Of a DNA stretch of 34,073 bases, positions 22,281 through 29,380 are shown in pieces (position 1 is the stretch's first letter; each line of letters begins with the position of its first letter). Origin of the DNA: Verrucomicrobiota bacterium (GTDB lineage: Bacteria > Verrucomicrobiota > Kiritimatiellia > JAAZAB01); assembly GCA_018898455.1 (NCBI GenBank), contig JAHIJO010000094.1:1-34073 (forward strand), given 5' to 3'. Position numbers and translations under genes: made by a program. The notes beneath the pieces were generated by a model. It was not told the origin of the DNA, did not search any database, and was given only the letters and a program-made list of their open reading frames with translations.

Positions 22281-22805
22281 CTAGTCAAGTTGGGATACAA
22301 TCTCGGGAGGAAGTTGAGCTCGAAGTTCGGGGTGGGCTTCAACAAGCCGCATGATATCCGATAGATCCTTCTGTCTCTTGCTCTTGCGTCTTGCCTTATC
22401 GGAATAGGCCCACACCTTGCCACGAAGGATATCCTGCAGGCTGGCGACGGACATGCTGTAGCCCAGGACGTCCCGCTGTTCGCGATGCAAGAGAAACTCT
22501 TGATACCGAGTGTCCGTTTGCAGTTGGATGCGCAAATCCGACCCGGATATTGAAAGGTTGATGCTATGCTCGAATTCCTCAACCTTCATTCCTTTGGCCT
22601 CGGCAACTGATCGAATGTCGGAAATGTGATCCGAGATCACGACTAAATCAATATCGAGACTGACCACGGGTTCCGCGTAGGCGTTGACGCCAAGGCCGCC
22701 GATAATGCAGTAGGTGGAACCCGTCTGATGCAAAATGGACAGAAGGCCTTGGACGATATCCGTTTCTCCGTTGGCCACACTGTTAAAGAATGTCCTGCCT
22801 GTCAT
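22281..22805 (-). CDS. Nucleotidyltransferase-fold protein (AbiEii/MNT-like), 174 aa
   Basis: A DNA polymerase beta-type nucleotidyltransferase domain. IIGGLGVNAYAEPVVSLDIDLVV holds the GG motif and the metal-binding D-x-D (DID). SVASLQDILRGKVWAYSDKARRKSKRQKDLSDIMRLV is the helical C-terminus common in AbiEii-like proteins, which serve as toxins or NMP-transferring regulators. The ATG at 22805 has GAGGAA about 7 bases upstream. No adjacent AbiEi or HEPN antitoxin gene is seen, so its partner is unknown. A second, catalytically altered nucleotidyltransferase lies 196 bases upstream on the same strand. Confidence 0.82.
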   Translation of the reverse strand: MTGRTFFNSVANGETDIVQGLLSILHQTGSTYCIIGGLGVNAYAEPVVSLDIDLVVISDHISDIRSVAEAKGMKVEEFEHSINLSISGSDLRIQLQTDTRYQEFLLHREQRDVLGYSMSVASLQDILRGKVWAYSDKARRKSKRQKDLSDIMRLVEAHPELRAQLPPEIVSQLD

Positions 22806-23000
22806 GATAATTTCCTCAGCCCAGAACATACCAAAAGAGGCGGGAGATAGCCAGCTGTTCTTCGGGGCGAATGAGAATGTCGAACAACGTGTTTCGGGAG
22901 ATGAATTCTTCCGCTTGCCGCGTTCAACTTGGGCCCGTCCACGTTAAAAACAAGAAATGACGACAGGGGGCTGATTGTCCGCAGGTTCGACACAACCGGC

Positions 23001-23447
23001 TTATTCTTCCCCCAAGGCTTCTAGGTCGGCCAGGTCCTTTTTACGGCCGGTTGCACGCTTATTGCTGATGAACTGCTCGCGCCCCAGGTAGGATACGGGA
23101 AGGTCGCCGAAGGTTCCGGGCGCCTTGTGCGACTTGGCCTCCTCCCATGATACCCCGGTGATGGAAGTGATCAGGTCGATTCGGACCGGAGGCACCCCGA
23201 GTTGGACGACTTTGTCCGGATTCTTGAAGTCTTCGGCGGTCAGGTTCGGAAAATCGAAACCAAATTGTTTAACGGCCAGAAGTACGCGTTGGGCATTCTC
23301 CGGGTCGGGTTTCACGAAGATGTCAATAGCGCCCGTGAAACGGGGTGCGCCATGGAAGGCCAAGGCGTAGGCTCCAACAATCAGGTACTCAACCCCGAGT
23401 TCGTTGAATAATGCGAGCAGTTCTTTGAAGTCTTGCTGTATTTCCAT
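23001..23447 (-). CDS. Nucleotidyltransferase-fold protein lacking the first catalytic Asp, 148 aa
   Basis: The family signature VGAYALAFHGAPRFTGAIDIFVKP is clear, but the usual TGDIDIFV reads TGAIDIFV: codon GCT replaces an expected GAT, so the metal-binding D-x-D becomes A-x-D. GG is also GA. The rest (VPPVRIDLITSITGVSWEEA, YLGREQFISNKRATGRKKDLADLEAL) is intact and matches the DUF6036/NTase-like family. It may be catalytically dead yet still bind a partner or nucleotide. The ATG at 23447 lacks a ribosome site; TTG 23471 is an alternative. It could have diverged from an active homologue elsewhere in the genome. Confidence 0.85.
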   Translation of the reverse strand: MEIQQDFKELLALFNELGVEYLIVGAYALAFHGAPRFTGAIDIFVKPDPENAQRVLLAVKQFGFDFPNLTAEDFKNPDKVVQLGVPPVRIDLITSITGVSWEEAKSHKAPGTFGDLPVSYLGREQFISNKRATGRKKDLADLEALGEE

Positions 23448-23702
23448 GGTGCTGGCGTCGGAGAAATTCAACAGCGCCGACCCGTTCGTTCGGCGGCCGG
23501 CTTAGCCAGTATGACAAATCGTCATGCGGCGTTGAACTCCGCAAATCCCGTTTAGTTATTACCTTTTTAATCATGCTATGAGTAGATCATGCCGCGCCGG
23601 CAAGTGAATCTTTATTTCCCGCCAAGGGAGGAAGATGTGAACCGTTGCGTGGTCGCCACTTTATGAATGACATTTTTCCGCCGGATTGTTATTGTTCCGC
23701 CT

Positions 23703-24980
23703 ATGAAAAAGGTGTTTGTGGGCTTCGGGTTTGGCGCCATCCAGGCTGGATTGTTCCTGTACGAAGCGTATCGGTCGGGGCAGTTCGGCCGCTTTGTAGT
23801 CGCGGAAGTCATGCCGGAGATCGTCAAGGCGGTCCGGGAAAACCACGGCTGTTATCGTGTCAACGTGGCGACCGAATTCGGGATAGAACACCATGAAATT
23901 TACGGCGTTGAAATATTCAATCCGGCGGAGCCGGGCGATCGTGATGCCCTGGCGGAGGCCGTGTCCCAAGCCGATGAAATTGCTACGGCCCTGCCCAGCG
24001 TCAAGTTCTACGGCGCCGGCGAGCCGGGGTCCGTTGTAGGGCTTTTGAATGAGGGATTCCGGCGGCGCGCGGAACGGCAGGAGAGTCGCCGTACTATCGT
24101 TTATACCGCGGAAAATTACAACCAGGCGGCGGAAAATCTCGAGGAAAAACTACTGAGTCATTGGTCCCGTCCGCCTGCCGAATTCAAGGATCGTATCCAA
24201 TGCCTGAATACGGTCATCGGCAAGATGAGCGGTATTGTCGTCGATGAAAAGCAAATCGCCCAGCAAGGCCTGGCGCGCATGATCGGCGACGCGGGGCGTT
24301 GTTTCCTGGTGGAAGCGTTTAATCAAATCCTGATCAGCCGGATTCAATGGCCGGATTTCCGGAGGGGGATTGCGGTCTTCGAGGAGAAGGAGAACCTGCT
24401 CCCTTTCGAGGAAGCCAAGTTGTACGGTCATAACGCCACGCATGCGCTGCTGGGCTATCTGGGCCGGCTGAAGGGTTATGCGTTCATAGCCGATATCCGG
24501 AATGATCGCGAGTTGCTCGGCCTGGCGCGCGCCGCTTTTCTCGAAGAATCCGGCCGGGCGCTTTGCGCGCGGCATCGGGGATTTGATCCCTTGTTTACGG
24601 AAGCCGGCTATCGGGACTATGCGGAAGACCTTCTGAAACGGATGCTGAATCCGCATCTGCGCGATGCTGTGGCTCGCGTGGTTCGGGATCCCCGGCGAAA
24701 ATTGGGGTGGGAGGATCGTCTGGTCGGAACCATGCGCATGGCGTTCCAGCAGAATATTAGGCCATGGCGCTATGCCCGGGGGGCGCGCGCGGCACTGCGG
24801 ATGCTGGAGGACACCGCCACGTCAGCGCCGGAGGCGCTAAGTGGCCACTTGCCGCTTAGCGGCGACGTGGAAGGCGGCCGGCCGGAAGCGCTGCTCGACG
24901 CCGTTTGGGCGGAATCCAGGCCCGCGGAACCAGAGAAGGCTGAAATCAAGTCGTTGATTTATGGTTCTGATCTGTCATAG
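23703..24980 (+). CDS. Mannitol dehydrogenase-family (MtlD-like) polyol dehydrogenase, 425 aa
   Basis: A long-chain NAD(P)-dependent polyol or polyol-phosphate dehydrogenase. The Rossmann start VFVGFGFGAIQAG (6-18) binds the cofactor. The substrate motif K239-x4-N244-x2-H247 in KLYGHNATHALLGYLG is the family catalytic signature, close to mannitol-1-phosphate 5-dehydrogenase. Start 23703 sits at the fold's first strand; ATG 23667 is in frame but would prepend unrelated sequence. Near the C-terminus residues about 372-390 (TSAPEALSGHLPLSGDVE) are encoded by a fully self-paired 54-nt element whose length is a whole number of codons and which looks inserted. It begins a same-strand run with CBM9-like, mutarotase-like and LarE genes, suggesting sugar or sugar-acid metabolism. 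Confidence 0.8.
   Translation: MKKVFVGFGFGAIQAGLFLYEAYRSGQFGRFVVAEVMPEIVKAVRENHGCYRVNVATEFGIEHHEIYGVEIFNPAEPGDRDALAEAVSQADEIATALPSVKFYGAGEPGSVVGLLNEGFRRRAERQESRRTIVYTAENYNQAAENLEEKLLSHWSRPPAEFKDRIQCLNTVIGKMSGIVVDEKQIAQQGLARMIGDAGRCFLVEAFNQILISRIQWPDFRRGIAVFEEKENLLPFEEAKLYGHNATHALLGYLGRLKGYAFIADIRNDRELLGLARAAFLEESGRALCARHRGFDPLFTEAGYRDYAEDLLKRMLNPHLRDAVARVVRDPRRKLGWEDRLVGTMRMAFQQNIRPWRYARGARAALRMLEDTATSAPEALSGHLPLSGDVEGGRPEALLDAVWAESRPAEPEKAEIKSLIYGSDLS
24817..24870. repeat. 54-nt cloverleaf-like palindromic element inside the dehydrogenase gene
   Basis: An outer stem CCACGTC (24817-24823)/GACGTGG (24864-24870) encloses three adjacent hairpins with no unpaired bases between them: AGCGCC-gga-GGCGCT (24824-24838), the palindrome AAGTGGCCACTT (24839-24850), and GCCGC-tta-GCGGC (24851-24863). 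Fifty-four bases equal 18 codons, so the host frame is kept. It lies in the C-terminal region of the protein, where an insertion is most easily tolerated. Confidence 0.8.
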
Positions 24981-25052
24981 GCGGAGTAGGGGCGAGTGGG
25001 GTGAGGGCGCCCTGTCTCCGGGAAAAATGAATGGAGCCGGCAAGCACGCCAT

Positions 25053-25082
25053 AAAGCGGTAGCGCCGGCTACCGCACTCCAA
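25053..25082. repeat. Dispersed hairpin family B, copy 1
   Basis: GCGGTAGC (25056-25063), loop GCCG, GCTACCGC (25068-25075), flanked by AAA and ACTCCAA. The same element at 28053-28082 reads GCGGGAGC/GCTCCCGC, so one base pair differs as a whole (T-A to G-C) while all flanking bases agree. It lies about 75 bases after the dehydrogenase stop, in a 199-base gap with no gene. Confidence 0.8.
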
Positions 25083-25179
25083 TCGTGGCGCGTAGTGAGC
25101 CAAAGTTGGATGGCATGAATAATCACCGTTCGCGATGCAGTAATCAGGTGAAAACCTAATGTGAAGGGAATAATGATTA

Positions 25180-25860
25180 ATGAAAAACGTCATGGAATAT
25201 GTGATTCGTCGCGCGTCGGCAACACCCTCCCTGCTGGGAAAATGGCTGGAGCCGGCTTGGCGTGATGTTCCCGTGGCCAGGATTCGGCATTTCCATAAAA
25301 AGAGCAGTTGTCACCATCCGCAAGTGGAAGCCAAGTTGACCTATACCATCGAGGCCCTCCATGTGTTTTTCCGGGTCCAGGACCGGTACATCCGTTCTAC
25401 CCGGACGGATTTTCAGGCTTCCGTATGTAAGGACAGTTGTGTGGAATTTTTCATTCAACCCAAGCCTGATAAAGGATACCTGAATTTTGAGATCAATTGC
25501 GGGGGCACCCTGCTTGTGTACTACATCGAAGATTCCGTACGAACGAAGGATGGATATCGAAAGGGGCAACCACTTTCCCGGGATTTGGCCCAAGGTGTGC
25601 GCATTTTTCATTCAATGCCGGCCATTGTTTATCCCGAGATCGCAAAAAAGAGGACTTGGTTCCTGGAATACAGCATTCCCTTTGCGCTGTTCGAGGCCTT
25701 AGTGGGACGGCTGGGGGTTCTCAAAGGCCAGCGCTGGCGGGGCAACCTGTATAAATGCGCCGATGAGTCCTCTCGCCCGCATTGGGCCTCCTGGGCGCCC
25801 ATCGGGTCGGAATTGAATTTCCACCAGCCGAAATATTTTGCGCCGTTTCGATTCCAATAA
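25180..25860 (+). CDS. Carbohydrate-binding family 9-like protein, 226 aa
   Basis: A beta-sandwich of the CBM9-like (DUF1083) type. Diagnostic segments are LTYTIEALHVFFRVQDRYIRS, DSCVEFFIQPKPDKGYLNFEINCGGTLL and the C-terminal WRGNLYKCADESSRPHWASWAPI. No signal peptide is present, unlike many CBM9 proteins, so it is predicted to be cytoplasmic and may be a metabolic relative rather than a glycan-binding module. ATG 25192 in the same frame is an alternative start. It is followed 84 bases on by a mutarotase-like gene and then LarE, in the same direction. Confidence 0.85.
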   Translation: MKNVMEYVIRRASATPSLLGKWLEPAWRDVPVARIRHFHKKSSCHHPQVEAKLTYTIEALHVFFRVQDRYIRSTRTDFQASVCKDSCVEFFIQPKPDKGYLNFEINCGGTLLVYYIEDSVRTKDGYRKGQPLSRDLAQGVRIFHSMPAIVYPEIAKKRTWFLEYSIPFALFEALVGRLGVLKGQRWRGNLYKCADESSRPHWASWAPIGSELNFHQPKYFAPFRFQ

Positions 25861-25907
25861 AACGAACCGAATTCGACCCACTGCCGGGAGAGAGGCATAC
25901 TTGGGTT

Positions 25908-25922
25908 GCGGGCACAGCCCGC
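25908..25922. repeat. Short GCGGGC hairpin before the mutarotase-like gene
   Basis: GCGGGC (25908-25913), loop ACA, GCCCGC (25917-25922). It lies just upstream of the GGAAAGG ribosome site (25931-25937) of the next gene. It could modulate translation or be a degenerate palindromic repeat; it is too short to decide. Confidence 0.45.
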
Positions 25923-25944
25923 GTGGGAAAGGAAAGGTTCATCC

Positions 25945-27057
25945 ATGCAAATCAGTTCGGAAAGGATGCGTGGCCGGCAGGGGTGGAAACTCGATAATGA
26001 TAGGCTGTCATTGTTTCTAATGGCCGGCGGCGGGCAGATCGCCGACCTGATGCTGAAAGGTGTGGCGGTCAATCCGTTCTGGGTTCCGAACTGGAGGACG
26101 ATCGAGCCCTGGCAGTATCGTCCGCGCGATGCCGGAAAATACGCGATAAAATTACTGGCCGGGATTTCCGGACACAATTTATGTCTGGGCGCGTTCGGCG
26201 ATCCGTCCCCGGAAGAGGCTAAAGCCGGCCTGGGCTGTCATGGCGAAGCGCCTGTGGTACGCTGGCGATGTCTGCGGAAACAGGCGGGTCGCGGCCGCCT
26301 GGTTTTCAGCTATGGATGCGAATTACCCATCGCCCGGATGAAATTCGAGCGCACGGTGACCCTGATCCGGAACTCGTATGTCATTCGTGTCCGGGAACGC
26401 ATCGGCAACCTCGCGAGCTGTGATGTTCCGTTTACGATGTGCCAGCATGTGACGTTTGGCGCTCCGTTTGTCGAGCCGGAAGTTACCGTATTCGATATGT
26501 CGGCCGCAAAGAGCCGAACCTTTCCCGGCGTCTTCGGCAATCCGCAACGTCTGAAATCCGACGCTGCCTTTACCTGGCCGGATGGACCGGGCCTGCGGGG
26601 CCGCGTGGATCTGCGGACCATGGGACGGAATAAAAACAGCGATTATTACGTTAACTTGATGAATACTGCGTGGCGCGGCATAAGCCCGAAGCGGGAACAC
26701 GCCTGGTTCAGCGCGGTCAATCCGAAACAGGGTCTGTTAATCGCCTATGTCTGGCGCCGCTGCGATTTTCCCTGGCTGGGAGTTTGGGAAGAAAATCATG
26801 CCCGCCAGACCGCTCCCTGGAATGGTGACAGCCTGACGCGCGGCATGGAATTTGCCAACACGCCTTTTCCAGTGGGTTTGAGAAAAGCCGTGGATCGGGG
26901 CGCCTTTCAGGGCCAGCCGACCTTCCGCTGGTTGCCGGCGCGCGGACATATCATCCAGGACTATGCCATCATCGCCGTTCCCGTGGATTCGGACTGCAAG
27001 GGAGTGGCCGATGTGGCGCCGACGCCATCCGGGTACCGGATCGATTTAATCGTTTAA
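25945..27057 (+). CDS. Probable aldose 1-epimerase/mutarotase-fold protein, 370 aa
   Basis: The protein is rich in beta strands and contains DRLSLFLMAGGGQIADLMLKG near the start, a layout seen in mutarotase-like proteins (GGxIADL). A conserved-looking centre IRVRERIGNLASCDVPFTMCQHVTFGAPFVEPEV has the invariant-type His followed by a glycine-rich turn. SCHGEA-like segments (GCHGEAPVVRWR) also fit. I therefore call it tentatively as a mutarotase/DUF4432-like enzyme acting on a sugar or sugar derivative. ATG 25945 has GGAAAGG 7 bases upstream. No signal peptide. It sits between the CBM9-like gene and LarE, so a shared carbohydrate or sugar-acid pathway is likely. Confidence 0.65.
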   Translation: MQISSERMRGRQGWKLDNDRLSLFLMAGGGQIADLMLKGVAVNPFWVPNWRTIEPWQYRPRDAGKYAIKLLAGISGHNLCLGAFGDPSPEEAKAGLGCHGEAPVVRWRCLRKQAGRGRLVFSYGCELPIARMKFERTVTLIRNSYVIRVRERIGNLASCDVPFTMCQHVTFGAPFVEPEVTVFDMSAAKSRTFPGVFGNPQRLKSDAAFTWPDGPGLRGRVDLRTMGRNKNSDYYVNLMNTAWRGISPKREHAWFSAVNPKQGLLIAYVWRRCDFPWLGVWEENHARQTAPWNGDSLTRGMEFANTPFPVGLRKAVDRGAFQGQPTFRWLPARGHIIQDYAIIAVPVDSDCKGVADVAPTPSGYRIDLIV

Positions 27058-27167
27058 TGCAGTGTTTCGATGAGTTTTGAAACCGGCTCATTGAGAAGAT
27101 TATTATGGAGAAAAAAGCGTCACGTCGCTATGCGAGTGGCGCAGTGCACTACAAAGGATGCTTGGTT

Positions 27168-28016
27168 ATGAACCGACGATCGACAGATCTGGCGTTAAAA
27201 ATGAGTCGTTTGCGCGAGCAACTCAGGAAACTTGGCGGGGTGGTGATTGCGTATTCCGGAGGTGTGGATAGCACTTTTTTGGTCGCCGTGGCCCACCGCG
27301 TGCTGGGTAAAAATGCCATTGCGGTGACGGCCCGCTCACCAACCTTTCCCCGCAGTGAATGCCGGGCGGCGGCCCGGATTGCGCGCCGTCTCGGGGTTCG
27401 TCATGAATGGATCACGACGTGTGAATTGGACGATCCCCGGTTCTCGAAAAATCCTGTTAATCGCTGTTATTACTGTAAACACGAATTATTCGGTCGGATG
27501 AAATCGCTGGCCCGGCGGCATCATATCCGGGCGGTTGTTGACGGAACTAACCGGGATGATCTTCAGGATGATCGTCCGGGGCGGCGCGCCGCGGTTCAAT
27601 CCGGCGTTATCAGTCCCCTGCTGGAAGCCGGTTTTACAAAAATCGACATTCGCCGTGCATCCAGGGCCATGAGATTGCCGACCGCCGATAAGCCCGCGCA
27701 AGCCTGCCTCGCCTCGCGTGTTCCATACGGTGTCACAATCACGCCCCGGGTCTTGGCCGTCATTGAGCGGTTGGAAGAAGCGCTTCACCGATGGGGTTTC
27801 CGGCAATTGCGCGTGCGGCATTATGGAACGACAGCCCGCATTGAAGTGGATCCCGACGATCTTGTACGTTTGTGTTCCGAACCGGTGAAATCGCGCATCA
27901 CAAAGCTGGGCAAGCGGCATGGGTTTCTGTATATTACAGCAGACTTGGAAGGTTATCGGACAGGCAGTATGAATGCTCTTTTTCCCGGACAAGGCCGGGG
28001 AAAAGGGGTGCGTTGA
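27168..28016 (+). CDS. larE: ATP-dependent sacrificial sulfur transferase LarE, 282 aa
   Basis: LarE activates the pyridinium dicarboxylate precursor and donates sulfur from its own cysteine to make the nickel-pincer cofactor of LarA. The PP-loop SGGVDST (30-36) binds ATP. C180 in ACLASRVPYG matches the sacrificial Cys176 of L. plantarum LarE, so it is of the single-Cys sacrificial class. The NRCYYCKHELF motif (C100, C103) is also typical. AAAGGA lies 9 bases before ATG 27168; the earlier in-frame ATG 27105 has a poorer site. A LarA-family gene lies 19 kb upstream at 6800, probably the client. LarB and LarC are not in this window. It closes a run of sugar-related genes. Confidence 0.9.
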   Translation: MNRRSTDLALKMSRLREQLRKLGGVVIAYSGGVDSTFLVAVAHRVLGKNAIAVTARSPTFPRSECRAAARIARRLGVRHEWITTCELDDPRFSKNPVNRCYYCKHELFGRMKSLARRHHIRAVVDGTNRDDLQDDRPGRRAAVQSGVISPLLEAGFTKIDIRRASRAMRLPTADKPAQACLASRVPYGVTITPRVLAVIERLEEALHRWGFRQLRVRHYGTTARIEVDPDDLVRLCSEPVKSRITKLGKRHGFLYITADLEGYRTGSMNALFPGQGRGKGVR

Positions 28017-28052
28017 TTACGCGCAGTGGAAATCATATTTCTCGCGGAAAGC

Positions 28053-28082
28053 AAAGCGGGAGCGCCGGCTCCCGCACTCCAA
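28053..28082. repeat. Dispersed hairpin family B, copy 2
   Basis: GCGGGAGC (28056-28063), loop GCCG, GCTCCCGC (28068-28075), with AAA before and ACTCCAA after, as in the copy at 25053. It lies 40 bases after the larE stop, where it may help end transcription; a run of six A residues follows. Confidence 0.8.
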
Positions 28083-28152
28083 AAAATCTTAGGAAAATGA
28101 AAAATGAGTGCGCCAATTTAGTGGAACACAGAACGCCATCGGAGGAATTGTC

Positions 28153-29004
28153 ATGAAATACGGGTTATGGGTATTGATCACGTTAGGGATGGCCGGCGGC
28201 GCGTTGGCGGGCACAACGAACCAGATCGCCTTGCTTTGCCAAGCCGCCGAGGAAGGTAACCAGGAACAGGTGAAGGCCCTGTTGGTGGTTAACCCCGCCT
28301 TGGTCAACGACAAGGGGGGCAACGGGTTCACGGCTCTGCACTGGGCAGCCGGCGTGGGGTATAAATCGATGGTGGAACTCCTGATTTCCAAGGGTGCCTT
28401 GGCGAGTGCTCGGGATGATTCCGGCGCCACCCCTCTCCATCTTGCAGCGTTCAAGGGACGGAATGATGTGGTGGAATTGTTGCTTTCGAAAGGCGCGGAT
28501 GCCAACTCCATGAACATAAGGAACCGAACCCCGTTGCATGATGCCGCTGGAGCCGGGAATGCCGGCTCCGTAAAAATACTCATGAATAAAGGTTCCGATG
28601 TGAATTTAACGGATAATATCGGCATGACCCCCCTGATGTTGGCTTCGCAATATGGACGCCAGGAAGTGGTCGAGATGCTCTTGAAAAAGGGGGCTAATGC
28701 CAATATCAAGAATCGGGAAGAGAATACGGCGCTGATTCTCGCGACGCAATTCGGACAAGAGGATACCGCTAAATGCCTGATTGCCCGTGGCGCCGATGTG
28801 AATGCCCGGAATGCCATGGGCTTGACTCCTCTTCATTACGCCGCCATCAAGGGCTCACTTGCGACGCTGGCGTTGCTGTTGGAGAAAGGCGCCAAATCCG
28901 AGGCCGGGGATAATAAAAATCAAACACCGCTGAATTGGGCGGAATTGAAGGGTCACAAGGAAGCCGCGGACCTGCTTCGAAAAGCAGCCGCCAAAAGCGA
29001 ATGA
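28153..29004 (+). CDS. Secreted ankyrin-repeat protein, 283 aa
   Basis: MKYGLWVLITLGMAGGALAG is a signal peptide, so the repeats act outside the cytoplasm. About seven ankyrin repeats follow from residue 30, shown by recurring units such as GFTALHWAAGVGYKSMVELL, GATPLHLAAFKGRNDVVELL, NRTPLHDAAGAGNAGSVKIL and GLTPLHYAAIKGSLATLALL. Each ends in the S/K-KGA-D-x-N turn. Ankyrin stacks bind other proteins; no enzymatic domain is present. GGAGGA is 6 bases before the ATG at 28153. The gene is complete. It is the last gene of the left block, with the truncated oxidoreductase gene convergent downstream. Confidence 0.92.
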   Translation: MKYGLWVLITLGMAGGALAGTTNQIALLCQAAEEGNQEQVKALLVVNPALVNDKGGNGFTALHWAAGVGYKSMVELLISKGALASARDDSGATPLHLAAFKGRNDVVELLLSKGADANSMNIRNRTPLHDAAGAGNAGSVKILMNKGSDVNLTDNIGMTPLMLASQYGRQEVVEMLLKKGANANIKNREENTALILATQFGQEDTAKCLIARGADVNARNAMGLTPLHYAAIKGSLATLALLLEKGAKSEAGDNKNQTPLNWAELKGHKEAADLLRKAAAKSE

Positions 29005-29059
29005 CGATAACCATCCCGGTTCCCGTCGGCGTCATCGGGTCAATGTCCATCGGTTTGTT

Positions 29060-29380
29060 TTATCCGGTGAGCAAAAAATCGGCGTTGTTCAGAAACGCAA
29101 CGACCTGATGAGTGGGATGCTCGAGCCCGTATTGGACCGAAAAATCAACAACTCTGCCGTCCGAAACGGAAAAAGACGGCAGTTTCAAACATTCGGAAAT
29201 TTTACGGGAGCAGCCCATTCCGGAGACCACGCCGGTCTCACGAGGTGTTATGTCCGATGCTTTGAGGGCTTCGATGAAGGAGTGGACCACCGTTCCAATG
29301 CCACAGCCGGCACACCAGACCGTAGGGAAAAAATCAGCATAGAGAAAAGGGTGGTCGGGGTGGAACCTGTCCCTGTTCAT
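29060..29380 (-). pseudogene. Truncated TPP-binding 2-oxoacid:ferredoxin oxidoreductase beta-like gene
   Basis: The 106-residue product matches the first half of its upstream neighbour: DHPFLYADFFPTVWCAGCGIGTVVHSFIEAL against IRTPGISSAWCPGCGIGVVVNVFLQAL, then VVSGMGCSRKISECLKLPSF and VVAFLNNADFLLTG. The protein stops inside the TPP-binding core, losing the second half. DNA beyond the stop does not resume the family, so this is a truncation rather than a point nonsense. Its start overlaps the stop of the neighbour by ATGA, so the two were expressed together. The cut end lies 55 bases from the end of the ankyrin gene, marking a recombination or assembly boundary. Confidence 0.7.
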
